Source of the DNA: an uncultured Paraprevotella sp.
GTDB taxonomy: Bacteria; Bacteroidota; Bacteroidia; Bacteroidales; Bacteroidaceae
Assembly (NCBI GenBank): GCA_944319925.1
Contig: CALUFQ010000001.1
Span: 1-64,000 of the forward strand
DNA: 64,000 nucleotides
Direction of reading: 5' to 3'
Shown: positions 26,761 through 35,820 of the stretch, piece after piece
How positions within the stretch are numbered: position 1 is the stretch's first letter
Layout of the letters: each line of letters begins with the position of its first letter
Translations under genes and position numbers: made by a program
Notes under the pieces: model-generated
What the model saw: only the letters and a program-made list of their open reading frames with translations
Databases searched by the model: none
What the model was told of the DNA's origin: nothing

Positions 26761-27239
26761 CACTCCTCCTTTTCAGGATTCTCGCTTTTCTGTTCCGTTT
26801 CCTCCGGTGCCTCCTCCTTGGCTCCTGCAGGAATATAAGAAGGTGCTTGGAACTTAAACTGTCCGGCAGCCAAATCTTTTAACACGATGCCACCATCTTC
26901 CTGGTAACGCTTACGGAGTCGCTTGTATTCTTCCTCCAACTTGCTCTTTTTTGTACTGAAAAGCACGGCACAAGTGCAATCCTTCATGACATTCAAACTT
27001 TCCATGAACACTTGCAATTGGTCGCTATACACCACACGGTCCAACAAGAAATCGGTCTTCGTGTCGATATAAGCACTATCCACTCGCTGCACATCCGTGA
27101 TATAAGCCACGGAATCGGTGAAAGAGGCCGAGAAACCAAACATGTACACCGTCGTGCGCTCCACCTTGGCACACAAGGACACGCTCATGCACAAGAAAGC
27201 AAAAGCCACTGCGTCCCAACGCTTCAACATCATATTCAT
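26760..27239 (-). CDS. Exported hypothetical protein with charged tail
   Basis: A 159-residue protein with a signal peptide ending near residue 24 (SVSLCAK). The mature part begins VERTTVYMFGFSASFTDSVAYITDVQRVDSAYID and includes a coiled segment of charged residues (KSKLEEEYKRLRKRYQEDG). The C-terminus is low-complexity and acidic, rich in Glu and Pro. I recall similar proteins in Bacteroides only as hypotheticals. It is the first gene of the kinase-peptidase-PqqD-MmcQ operon, overlapping the kinase start by one base. It could be the operon's substrate or simply a neighbour; nothing in the sequence decides this. Confidence 0.65.
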   Translation of the reverse strand: MNMMLKRWDAVAFAFLCMSVSLCAKVERTTVYMFGFSASFTDSVAYITDVQRVDSAYIDTKTDFLLDRVVYSDQLQVFMESLNVMKDCTCAVLFSTKKSKLEEEYKRLRKRYQEDGGIVLKDLAAGQFKFQAPSYIPAGAKEEAPEETEQKSENPEKEE

Positions 27240-27303
27240 ATCGTCTGTTTTTATTAGATTACAAAGATAAGTATTTAGAAAACACTAAAAAAGTATTTTC
27301 AAC

Positions 27304-27331
27304 AAAAAAGCGAGACGGCATCCGTCTCGCT
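27304..27331 (-). terminator. Rho-independent terminator of rpoD
   Basis: A perfect 11-base stem (agcgagacgg... with ccgtctcgct) around a 3-base loop. It is followed on the minus strand by a run of T (A run at 27304-27309 on the plus strand). It lies 24 bases after the rpoD stop codon. Confidence 0.85.
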
Positions 27332-27354
27332 TCCCCATAAAGATATTTCCTTGT

Positions 27355-28215
27355 TTAACCCAAATAAGATTTCAGCAGCTTGCTCTTGGCGTTCTGACGC
27401 AAACGGCGAATGGCCTTTTCCTTTATCTGGCGCACCCGTTCCCGCGTAAGGTTAAATTTGTCTCCAATCTCTTCCAGCGTCATTTCCTGGTGGTTGATGC
27501 CGAAAAACATTTGGATGATTTCCTTCTCGCGCTCGGAAAGCGTGGAGAGCGCGCGGTCTATCTCCCGCGACAAAGACTCATTTACCAACGTACGGTCGGC
27601 CATCGGCGAATCATCGTTCACCAACACGTCCAACAGGCTGTTGTCCTCGCCTTCCACGAAAGGCGCGTCCACGGAAATATGACGCCCGCTCACTTTCAAA
27701 GTGTCGGAAATCTTATCTACAGGAATCTCCAACTCATCGGCAAGTTCTTCCGGACTCGGCCGCCGTTCGTTCTCCTGCTCGAATTTGCTAAATGCCTTGC
27801 TGATTTTGTTCAGCGAACCTACCTGGTTCAACGGCAAACGCACGATGCGGCTCTGTTCTGCCAAGGCTTGCAGAATGGACTGACGAATCCACCACACCGC
27901 ATAGCTGATGAACTTGAACCCGCGCGTCTCGTCGAATTTCTCGGCCGCCTTTATCAGTCCCAAGTTTCCCTCGTTAATCAAGTCAGGGAGGCTCAACCCT
28001 TGGTTTTGGTACTGTTTGGCTACAGAAACCACGAAGCGCAAATTGGCACGGGTCAGTTTTTCAAGTGCTACACGGTCACCTTTCCGGATGCGCTGCGCCA
28101 GCTCGACCTCTTCTTCCACGGAAATCAGGTCTTCGCGCCCTATCTCCTGCAAGTATTTGTCCAGCGACGCGCTCTCGCGGTTGGTGATGCTTTTGGTAAT
28201 CTTTAACTGTCTCAT
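27355..28215 (-). CDS. rpoD: Primary RNA polymerase sigma factor (Bacteroidetes type)
   Basis: A 286-residue sigma-70 factor starting at [10 protein letters not shown]; codons upstream lie in the promoter. Region 1.2 ([16 protein letters not shown]), region 2 ([18 protein letters not shown], then [16 protein letters not shown]), region 3 and region 4 helix-turn-helix ([27 protein letters not shown]) are all present. The large N-terminal region 1.1 of proteobacterial RpoD is absent, as is usual for the short primary sigma factors of Bacteroidetes. These recognise TTTG/TAnnTTTG promoters. It has its own -7 element upstream and a strong terminator. Confidence 0.95.
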   Translation of the reverse strand: MRQLKITKSITNRESASLDKYLQEIGREDLISVEEEVELAQRIRKGDRVALEKLTRANLRFVVSVAKQYQNQGLSLPDLINEGNLGLIKAAEKFDETRGFKFISYAVWWIRQSILQALAEQSRIVRLPLNQVGSLNKISKAFSKFEQENERRPSPEELADELEIPVDKISDTLKVSGRHISVDAPFVEGEDNSLLDVLVNDDSPMADRTLVNESLSREIDRALSTLSEREKEIIQMFFGINHQEMTLEEIGDKFNLTRERVRQIKEKAIRRLRQNAKSKLLKSYLG

Positions 28216-28238
28216 CCTACTACTCCATATTAAACGCA

Positions 28239-28246
28239 CAAAGTTA
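28239..28246 (-). promoter_or_regulatory. TAnnTTTG -7 element of rpoD
   Basis: CAAAGTTA on the plus strand is TAACTTTG on the minus strand, 23 bases before the rpoD start. It supports the start at 28215. Confidence 0.5.
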
Positions 28247-28323
28247 CGAAAAAATTCCGGAACAGGATGCAACTTTTCCGGAATTTTTTCGCCTGCCGTA
28301 TGCTTTCCCGCGTCTGCTAATCG

Positions 28324-29370
28324 CTATTTCAACTCATTTTCAATGTCTTCTATGCTGGGCAATGAACTTCTGAAATCCACCGGATACAACTGAGACAATT
28401 CATATTCCGACACTCCTATTGGCTGGCTAGATGATTCCAGTGCATATTGTGCTAACACGTTGTCTTTCGATTTGCATATCAAAAGCCCTAATGTTGGATT
28501 GTCTATGTCTTTCTTCAACAGGTGGTTGACGGCTGATACGTAGGTGCCCAATTGTCCGATATACTCAGACTCAAACCTTCCTGTCTTCACTTCCACTACC
28601 ACGTAACACCGCAAGTTCAAATTATAGAACAACATATCGATGAACTTCTCTGTCTGCCCTATGACGATACGATATTCCCGCCCCATATAGGCGAAACCGG
28701 TGCCTAATTCCAACAAGAAGTCACGTATATTTGCCTCTAAAGCATCCTTCAATTCTTTCTCCCGATATCCTTCCGTCAATGCCAAGAAATCGAAGGTATA
28801 TGGATCCTTAGTCATTTCTTGAGCAAGGTCGCTCTGTGGGGCAGGCAAGGCTGCTTTAAAGTTGCTGACCGCTTTTCCTTGCCGTTCGTACAGATTGGTA
28901 TCCATAAAGTTCAGCAACACATTCCTGCTCCAACCGTTCTCCAATGTCTTCTGTACATAAAACATCGCTTTTTCCGGTTCGTTGAAGAATTTGTCGATAA
29001 TGTATCTATGATGTCCCCAAGGAATGCGCCAAATTGCATTATTTTGTAATTCACCCACAAGTTGTGGGTGAATTGTAAGATACTTATTATAAAGCAAATA
29101 AAACCGTTTTGCATATTCTATGCTTGTTTCCGACAATCCCTTCACTCCGGAGAGTTTAAGCCTTAGGTCTGCACTCAAACTGGCAATGAACTTGTCACCC
29201 CATCGGCTTTCTGCATGAAGTGTAACAATGTCCTTTCCCAACGACCAGTAGAATCGCAGCATCTCACTGTTGACATGCGTAGCCGCCTTAATCTGGCTTT
29301 TCCGATACCGTTGGCTAAGCTCCTCTATCCAAGAAGCGTAAGCCTTGTCTGTTTTTATTAATTGAGTCAT
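28324..29370 (-). CDS. DUF1016/YhcG-type PD-(D/E)XK nuclease family protein
   Basis: A 348-residue protein. The N-terminal helical domain (WSLGKDIVTLHAESRWGDKFIASLSADL and SETSIEYAKRFYLLYN) and the WRIPWGHHRYIIDK motif define the DUF1016 family. The C-terminal nuclease domain has the PD-(D/E)XK pattern FIDMLFYNLNLRCYVVVEVKTGRF followed by GQLGTYVSAVNHLL. YhcG-like proteins are frequent beside restriction systems and are presumed DNA nucleases. It is the last gene of the type III restriction island; the 58-base gap upstream may hold a weak TATCTTTA element. Whether it acts with Res/Mod or independently is unknown. Confidence 0.85.
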   Translation of the reverse strand: MTQLIKTDKAYASWIEELSQRYRKSQIKAATHVNSEMLRFYWSLGKDIVTLHAESRWGDKFIASLSADLRLKLSGVKGLSETSIEYAKRFYLLYNKYLTIHPQLVGELQNNAIWRIPWGHHRYIIDKFFNEPEKAMFYVQKTLENGWSRNVLLNFMDTNLYERQGKAVSNFKAALPAPQSDLAQEMTKDPYTFDFLALTEGYREKELKDALEANIRDFLLELGTGFAYMGREYRIVIGQTEKFIDMLFYNLNLRCYVVVEVKTGRFESEYIGQLGTYVSAVNHLLKKDIDNPTLGLLICKSKDNVLAQYALESSSQPIGVSEYELSQLYPVDFRSSLPSIEDIENELK

Positions 29371-29428
29371 AATCGAATGGGTGTTGAAAGTTAAAGATAC
29401 GACTTTTTTAATTCTTACGCCACAAATA

Positions 29429-30085
29429 TTATTCCTTTAATATGACTTTAAGCCCAAGATGCAAAATCTCCGAGACCTTTTCAATAAAAGCCTTTTTCAT
29501 GAGATTGTTGCTATGGGTAATCAACAGCCATCCTCCACCCAAATCCCGCTGGCTCTTGCCATATTTTGCATCCCTTCGATTTGAAATCACCGGAACTTTG
29601 CAGAACTTCAGGTTATACTCCTCTACCACTTGGCGCACTTGTGCCACCCCGATTTTCTGTACGACCGCGACCAGCGTTTCCACAGCAGTCTTTTCCGCAA
29701 TGACAGTTCCGTCCGGAAATATCACAGACATGTCTCTTGCCGGACCTCGCTCTATCTTTCCCTCTGAACTTGAAAGGCGATTCCGATGAGTTACCTCCGG
29801 ATCAAGCACCATTTCCTTGGCATCGGTTAATTCCGCTGCAAAGTTGCGTTTGCGGCTCAAATGAACGCTCAATGGTTGCCCGGGTACATAATCCACGACT
29901 AACACCAACTCCCGCTTTACGGGCTGCAATGCAGGCTCAATGGTCTTGCTCAACACTGGAAGAATTTCTTTCTTGATGATGTCCTCTTCCAATTCATTAG
30001 CCTTCTTCTCAAGGTCTTCATTTACAGGAAGCCCCTCTTTACGAAGAGTTTCCATGGCTTCATATAGCTTGCTTAATCGTGACAT
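29429..30085 (-). CDS. Unrecognised 218-residue protein in the restriction operon
   Basis: Two visible parts. Residues 1-75 are charged and helical (LYEAMETLRKEGLPV, ANELEEDIIKKEILPVLSK). The C-terminal half, from about residue 115, reads MSVIFPDGTVIAEKTAVETLVAVVQKIG, then CKVPVISNRRDAKYGKSQ and GGGWLLITHSNNLMKKAFIEKVSEIL. I recall this C-terminal pattern (DGT..., KVP.ISN....YG..Q, ...THS......K) from other Bacteroidetes hypotheticals in restriction or mobile loci, but know no function. It lies 58 bases from each neighbour on the same strand, between the Z1 protein and the YhcG-type nuclease. Confidence 0.6.
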   Translation of the reverse strand: MSRLSKLYEAMETLRKEGLPVNEDLEKKANELEEDIIKKEILPVLSKTIEPALQPVKRELVLVVDYVPGQPLSVHLSRKRNFAAELTDAKEMVLDPEVTHRNRLSSSEGKIERGPARDMSVIFPDGTVIAEKTAVETLVAVVQKIGVAQVRQVVEEYNLKFCKVPVISNRRDAKYGKSQRDLGGGWLLITHSNNLMKKAFIEKVSEILHLGLKVILKE

Positions 30086-30143
30086 AAGTTGCTTAATGTT
30101 TTTGGTACAGATTTTCAGATTTACAACCTATTTTAAAGATACC

Positions 30144-33100
30144 CTATGAATTCTTCTTAAAGCGGAGCACTTTCTTTATGGGATAATAAACAACCCATTG
30201 GGTTATCGTTTTATCCCTAAACAACTTCTTATTCATCTGCTTATCCATGATATGATCTTCTCCATGCAGCAATATGTCGCCAGTATCCAAATCCCTCAAA
30301 CAACCGTTATCATCCAATTCACCTTCTGGACAGGCTTTCCACTTGTCCATATCGGCAAGCTCCAACAACATTAAATCAGCCATGGCGCTACGCCCGTTGG
30401 ACAGCAGCATATATTTATAAGGTCTGAATACAAACGGGAAACGGTTTCCGTTTCGCGAATAAATCCCATGATCATTGTCTGTATCAAACTTTACAGAAGG
30501 ATTGACAGTAAATGTTCCATCACTATTTGTCTGTAAATATCTGGCAGCAGTTGTTTTCTTTAAGGCACGAGTTTCCCAAGGATAATCCTTCGAATGGCTA
30601 TAGTTAGTTCCTTCTTTTCCGAAATGTTCCACAAGGTCGCCAGAATATGTCAATTTCAAAACTTCATCCGGATTGATTCCATCCAAAATATCTGTATTAT
30701 CTACAACAGAAACCAGTGAGCCTTTATTCTGTTCCAAAGCATACATAACGGGAGGTAATCCTTTTTGTGCAAGTAAAACCGGCCAGTAAAACGCAGCATT
30801 GTTCCAACCAGTATCAACTCCTGTTACAGGATCCTTACATTTCTCTCCATTTTGTCGAATAAACATAATGACAGGTGCATCCTGTGCTTTTCCCCTGGCT
30901 GGAGTCAAGTCTGTGCGTCCATCGTGAGGGGAATCCACCCAACCGCCATTGGCGCGTATACGAGACATATTACGGTTCGTCCGATGCAATACATACACTT
31001 TATCCCCTGACAGAGTTGCGCAATATTCTACTGCGCACATCATTTCCCGGATATCATTTTTCCGGTCCAGATTATGATGTTTGGCATCATACACATAAGT
31101 ACTTTCTATACGTTGAAGTATATGCAAGACTTCCTGCTTACCCATCTCAAAAAAGCCATCTGCATCCTGATTTGCATAATTCCTTGATTTTTCAATTAAA
31201 GAATCTATTTCCTTCACAGTTTTACCTATTGCGTTATTTGGACCCGTCCAAAAACCGATAGGAAGTATACGTGCCTGTGACTTTAAAATCAAAGTATTTG
31301 ATGCCTTTATTTTTTGTGGGGAACATGGCTTGATATTCTTGTCGTAACCAATGAATACAGCATTCGTTTCCGCTTGATCTTTCCCAGCAAGAAACCATTC
31401 TCTCAACTGGTTGTCCAAATCGTTCATACGGACCAAAATCTTATGAATCATGGCTGTAGTATGAAATCTTGTCACTGCCATATCCTCTTTCGAGCGTGCT
31501 CCATACATACGTGCATGTTGCAACACAGTATCTTGTTGGAAATTTTTCGGATTGCGCCCATAGAAGAAGCAAAGCATGTTCTTAATGGTAATGCCTCGAT
31601 CCAAGATACTTCCTCCTATGAAAATATTGGCATCGGTATCCAATTCCAACTCTCCGGTTTCTTCATTGAGCAGAGATGAAACTTTCTCGTCCGAATTGAC
31701 TATCTGCACATGATATCCCTTGTTTTCAGGATTCAGCATCTTCCTCACTTCTTCTAATACATCGTCCTTCGAGGGGAGTCCTACGCGAATCAACCCCTCT
31801 GCCCAACCTTTTTCATTAGATTCCACAAAATCTTCATACACCCTATCTATAGCAGACCATACACGGAAGTCTGACTGATCATCTTCAACGACAGCCATTG
31901 CAATACCATCAATGAGACGAGTAATAATTTTATATTGCCATTCATGATTTTTCTTATCCACTTCCACATGTATCAAAGCACTGGTAGCGTAATTCTTGTT
32001 TTCAGCCTTCCGCACCTGAATCCTTCGCACGGCCGTTCCCATAAAATAATAGACCAACGCCATAGTCAAATCATACACATTGAATGAAGATATTGAGTTG
32101 TTGATATAGCGTTTGTCTTCATGGCCTAACACATCCATGCATTTTTGATCGACCTGATGAAACAGATGGCTATACATGGATTCTGGATTTTTGGATAATT
32201 CAAAATACTCCTTGCCTCCTATATATCTACTATGAATGGGCACTAAAGTGGTGAAACGCGGCCTAAATGGTTTGACCACATTACCATTCAGGTTCAGTTC
32301 CCCTTGCGGTTGCAAATAGAGGCAATAGGGTGTTGCAGTCACCTGCAAATAGCGACAATACGTTGGAATCTTACGGAAGTCGTCTATCTGCTGGCTGATT
32401 TTTGCCATTTCCGTTTCTCTGCTCTGCGGAATGGGATTCCCATCCTCGTCCATCTGAGCTTCCAATTTCACGGAACGGTAATTCCGACTGGCAAAATCGG
32501 CTTCATCGTCCACGACAAGCACCTTCTTCTGTTTCATAAACGGGCAATGCACATTGAACATATCTATCAAATGCGAAAGATTGGTAGATTGTTTTTTACA
32601 AACAATCACGGTTTTGCCTCGTTCAACTTTTGCTTGCTTTAAGTTCTTCCACACATCCATGATGTCGTAGATATTGATGGTCGCCTTTTGACTTAAATCA
32701 TCAGACGCCTTAAAGAAGCGATAGTCGTTCTTCATTCGACGGATGGTTTGCTGTGCAAGGGGTTTCGTGCCTTTCGTGAACACAATTGTGACATCAATGC
32801 CCTTATCAAAGGCCAGTCCTATGATGTTCTCAAAGGTATCCGTTTTTCCGCACTGAATTTTGCCCAGCAACAAGCCGGGTTCTTCAGCATGTTCACATTC
32901 TTCCAATAGCTGTGATACTGTATCTTCGATACATTTCTTCTTTTCATCTGGCATTGTCCCGTAAGGATAATTTGCCACTAACGTGTCATAGATAGGTGTC
33001 TCACTGTCCATGGCCACTTCTTTGGCCTTTTCCACCGCTTTAAAAGCATCATATTGTTGTTGCAACCAATCAGGAATTGGTTGGTGCAACAATTGCAGTG

Positions 33101-33155
33101 TTTGCATAACCGCTTCACACTCTTGCAATGTATTATATTTGATATGCTCCATCAT
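30144..33155 (-). CDS. Z1-domain ATPase/endonuclease-like protein
   Basis: About 1003 residues from the start MMEHIKYN; a longer start at 33197 would overlap mod by 8 bases. It has a P-loop variant GKIQCGKTDTFENI (residues about 98-111), a Walker B-like VLVVDDEADFASRN, and the Z1 signature IFIGGSILDRGITIKNM followed by DTVLQHARMYGARS, resembling the C-terminal helicase arm motif of Z1 proteins. Z1 proteins were described from comparative genomics beside methyltransferases and restriction genes and are thought to be DNA-acting ATPases in defence. Here it follows mod by 34 bases, so it is probably expressed with the type III system. Confidence 0.8.
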   Translation of the reverse strand: MMEHIKYNTLQECEAVMQTLQLLHQPIPDWLQQQYDAFKAVEKAKEVAMDSETPIYDTLVANYPYGTMPDEKKKCIEDTVSQLLEECEHAEEPGLLLGKIQCGKTDTFENIIGLAFDKGIDVTIVFTKGTKPLAQQTIRRMKNDYRFFKASDDLSQKATINIYDIMDVWKNLKQAKVERGKTVIVCKKQSTNLSHLIDMFNVHCPFMKQKKVLVVDDEADFASRNYRSVKLEAQMDEDGNPIPQSRETEMAKISQQIDDFRKIPTYCRYLQVTATPYCLYLQPQGELNLNGNVVKPFRPRFTTLVPIHSRYIGGKEYFELSKNPESMYSHLFHQVDQKCMDVLGHEDKRYINNSISSFNVYDLTMALVYYFMGTAVRRIQVRKAENKNYATSALIHVEVDKKNHEWQYKIITRLIDGIAMAVVEDDQSDFRVWSAIDRVYEDFVESNEKGWAEGLIRVGLPSKDDVLEEVRKMLNPENKGYHVQIVNSDEKVSSLLNEETGELELDTDANIFIGGSILDRGITIKNMLCFFYGRNPKNFQQDTVLQHARMYGARSKEDMAVTRFHTTAMIHKILVRMNDLDNQLREWFLAGKDQAETNAVFIGYDKNIKPCSPQKIKASNTLILKSQARILPIGFWTGPNNAIGKTVKEIDSLIEKSRNYANQDADGFFEMGKQEVLHILQRIESTYVYDAKHHNLDRKNDIREMMCAVEYCATLSGDKVYVLHRTNRNMSRIRANGGWVDSPHDGRTDLTPARGKAQDAPVIMFIRQNGEKCKDPVTGVDTGWNNAAFYWPVLLAQKGLPPVMYALEQNKGSLVSVVDNTDILDGINPDEVLKLTYSGDLVEHFGKEGTNYSHSKDYPWETRALKKTTAARYLQTNSDGTFTVNPSVKFDTDNDHGIYSRNGNRFPFVFRPYKYMLLSNGRSAMADLMLLELADMDKWKACPEGELDDNGCLRDLDTGDILLHGEDHIMDKQMNKKLFRDKTITQWVVYYPIKKVLRFKKNS

Positions 33156-33189
33156 ATTAAAAGGTTGAGATATTAGAAGTATGTGTAAA

Positions 33190-35820
33190 CTATTCAATAG
33201 TCAGCACTTTCGTTGATTCCTCGCCAAACTGCGAGATTACGCGGACAGCGATTTTGCGGCCCTGACGTTTTCCAATAGGGTGGCTCTTGAAACCGTAAAG
33301 AGTGTCCCAAAGCTCTTCGTTAAGCTGAAGGCGCAAGGTCGTTTCCGCTTTCTTTTTCGTCACTTTCGGAGCCACGGACTGCAGACCTTTCTTCCAGGCA
33401 TCAAATTCTTTCTTCGTTCCTCCACAAAAGTGCAAACCTCTGACCACGAACTGCTCTCCGTCATAGTCATCATCAATTTCCCAGTAGGCAATATCCTCTA
33501 CCGAACGCGGTTTGACTATATCTTTAATGGGGTCATAAATATCAAGTCCCAAAATCTCGACATGGACTGTTTCCCCTCCCTCATCTTCAATGATGGCGAT
33601 GTCAGGCTCTCCGATGGTGATGAAAGCGCCGGCACCTTTATCCTTTTTGAGCAGCCCGTCTTGCATGAGATCATCGTGCATACGCACCTTGCTTACGACA
33701 TACGAACCAAGGTTGTAATCCTTTTCGTTGATATTGTCCTCAAAAGAGAAACCGAGCACACACAGCCACGAAGCACCTTCATTCATGGCTATACTGCGAA
33801 ACTCCTTTATTGCCTCGCTCACCGCACGCTTGCTGACCGTGCCGAATTTAGGTCCTATGTGGAAATAGGCCAGACGCTCCTTCCCTACTGCGTCCTTGTA
33901 ATACCCCTTTGCATTGAGATAGGGATTGGACACCGCTTCCATATTATAGAATATGGCCTGCTCGTTCTTAGCACCATTGCGTATGCCAGAAGATTTAAGG
34001 TGGGCAAATATCCGTTCCTGAAAATCCTCTGCTTCGTTTTGTTCTTCCATGCCTATTGCATCGGGATTTACCACATTGAAGCTTTGCAGCGTTTCCACCG
34101 TAAAAGGTCCTGAGACGCGGATTTTCTTCTTATCTACCGCGGGTTGGTCATACAAAATTTCTTCATCTGGCTCAAGGTCATTGGCAATGTGACGTAACAT
34201 GATATGTGGAATCGTCTTATAGATAAATCCCTGTCTGATATTACCATTCTCCTTGTCGAATAATTCATAATATTGAAAGGCAGCAGTACTCAGACGTTTT
34301 TTTGCCAAATTTACAGCAATACGTGAGGTATCTATTGTTATCCAACGACGCCCCCATTGTTCGGCAACATATGCCGTCGTACCACTACCACAAGTTGGAT
34401 CAAGAATAAGATCACCAGGGTCTGTTGACATCAGAATACACCTTCTAATAGCCTTTAAGGCTGTTTGTACAACATAAAGTTTTTCACCTGTTTGATTTTG
34501 CCCAACTGTATCCGTCCATAGACTATTCAACTCTATCATTGGGAAATCTTCAAAATATCGGATATACCCAATGCCACCTTTGGAAGAAATATCAACTCGA
34601 TTCTTTTTAATTAAACGCTCCATTCCTTCCTTTCCCGTTTTCCAACTACCTTTTGAAAGAGTAAAAGTTTGCCCTTTAAAATGTATAGGATAACGAGCAT
34701 TATCCCCTCCTGATTGAGAAGTGAGATCTCCTAAAGCATATACTTTTGAATTTATTGGTCTATTGTCATAAACAAAAGTCTGGTTGTTTTCTTTTTCCCA
34801 ATCAATAATAGACATACGGCTACCATCAGCCAACTCTATTTTATTGTATGCAGAAGAACCTTCTTCTCCATAGGTTTTAGGAATGTATAATTTCCTGTAT
34901 TTAAGTTCGGAGCTATTTTTCGCATACCAAATAATATAATCTCCAACACTTGCTGGAGCTAAGAGTTCTCCGGGACTTCCTGCACCTGTTGTTTTTTGGT
35001 AGTATATCTGACTCACAAAATTCTCACTTCCAAACACTTCGTCCATCAAGCACCTCACTAAATGCACATTCTCATCCGAAATCTGCACGAAGCAAGAACC
35101 GGACTCCGTAAGCAGTTCACGAGCCAGCACTAAACGGTCACGCAAATACGACAGATAGCTATGAATACCCAGTTCCCACGTATCGCGGAAAGCTTTGATC
35201 ATTTCCGGTTCACCGGTCAAAGATTCATCATTATCTTTTACATCGCGGTTGTTAAGCTTCATCTGCCAGTTGGAACCATACTTGATGCCGTAGGGCGGGT
35301 CGATATAAATCATCTGTACCCGTCCGGCCATGCCCTCACGCTGCAACAAGGAATTCATCACCAGCAGCGAATCACCTTGAATCAAACGGTTGCGCCAGTC
35401 AGCATTGTGCTGATAATACTCCGTGATGCGTTGAAGCTCGTCTTCGTACACCGTTTTCGGCAACTCATTGCCAAAAAGGGAAGCCATATTAGCTGCCTTT
35501 TCGTCTTCCTTCAATGTGTACAGCTGATTAATCAGCATTTCCGGCCTAATCTCCTCATGGTGATACAACGACCGGGTGTCCACTTTCAAGTCCGGTGACT
35601 GGGTCGCCTCGTTGTCATTCTCATATTTGCCCAACCAATAAAGCTCTGGGTCGCGCCCACGGTCAAAATCGTGTTTGAACTGCTTATACTGGCCTTCGCG
35701 CGACATGCTTTCCGCCACCAAAGACTCTTCGCCAGCAAGTTCGGTGGTAGGAATGGATGCACGATGTTCATTATCATGTTTGATTGCCCCAACAGGATAT
35801 ATGTTGTTTTTATTGTTCAT
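33190..35820 (-). CDS. Type III restriction-modification system, Mod (methyltransferase) subunit
   Basis: An 876-residue adenine-N6 DNA methyltransferase. Motif IV DPPYGIKYG is at 174-182 and the SAM motif DPTCGSGTT at 474-482, the beta-class order of type III Mod proteins. Between them (about residues 270-450) lies the target recognition region. This stretch is clearly more AT-rich than the flanking gene: hand counts of single 60-base lines give 22 GC at 34621 and 34801 against 35 at 35281. That suggests the recognition domain was exchanged. The C-terminal 390 residues probably bind Res. Its start overlaps the Res stop (ATGA). Confidence 0.9.
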   Translation of the reverse strand: MNNKNNIYPVGAIKHDNEHRASIPTTELAGEESLVAESMSREGQYKQFKHDFDRGRDPELYWLGKYENDNEATQSPDLKVDTRSLYHHEEIRPEMLINQLYTLKEDEKAANMASLFGNELPKTVYEDELQRITEYYQHNADWRNRLIQGDSLLVMNSLLQREGMAGRVQMIYIDPPYGIKYGSNWQMKLNNRDVKDNDESLTGEPEMIKAFRDTWELGIHSYLSYLRDRLVLARELLTESGSCFVQISDENVHLVRCLMDEVFGSENFVSQIYYQKTTGAGSPGELLAPASVGDYIIWYAKNSSELKYRKLYIPKTYGEEGSSAYNKIELADGSRMSIIDWEKENNQTFVYDNRPINSKVYALGDLTSQSGGDNARYPIHFKGQTFTLSKGSWKTGKEGMERLIKKNRVDISSKGGIGYIRYFEDFPMIELNSLWTDTVGQNQTGEKLYVVQTALKAIRRCILMSTDPGDLILDPTCGSGTTAYVAEQWGRRWITIDTSRIAVNLAKKRLSTAAFQYYELFDKENGNIRQGFIYKTIPHIMLRHIANDLEPDEEILYDQPAVDKKKIRVSGPFTVETLQSFNVVNPDAIGMEEQNEAEDFQERIFAHLKSSGIRNGAKNEQAIFYNMEAVSNPYLNAKGYYKDAVGKERLAYFHIGPKFGTVSKRAVSEAIKEFRSIAMNEGASWLCVLGFSFEDNINEKDYNLGSYVVSKVRMHDDLMQDGLLKKDKGAGAFITIGEPDIAIIEDEGGETVHVEILGLDIYDPIKDIVKPRSVEDIAYWEIDDDYDGEQFVVRGLHFCGGTKKEFDAWKKGLQSVAPKVTKKKAETTLRLQLNEELWDTLYGFKSHPIGKRQGRKIAVRVISQFGEESTKVLTIE

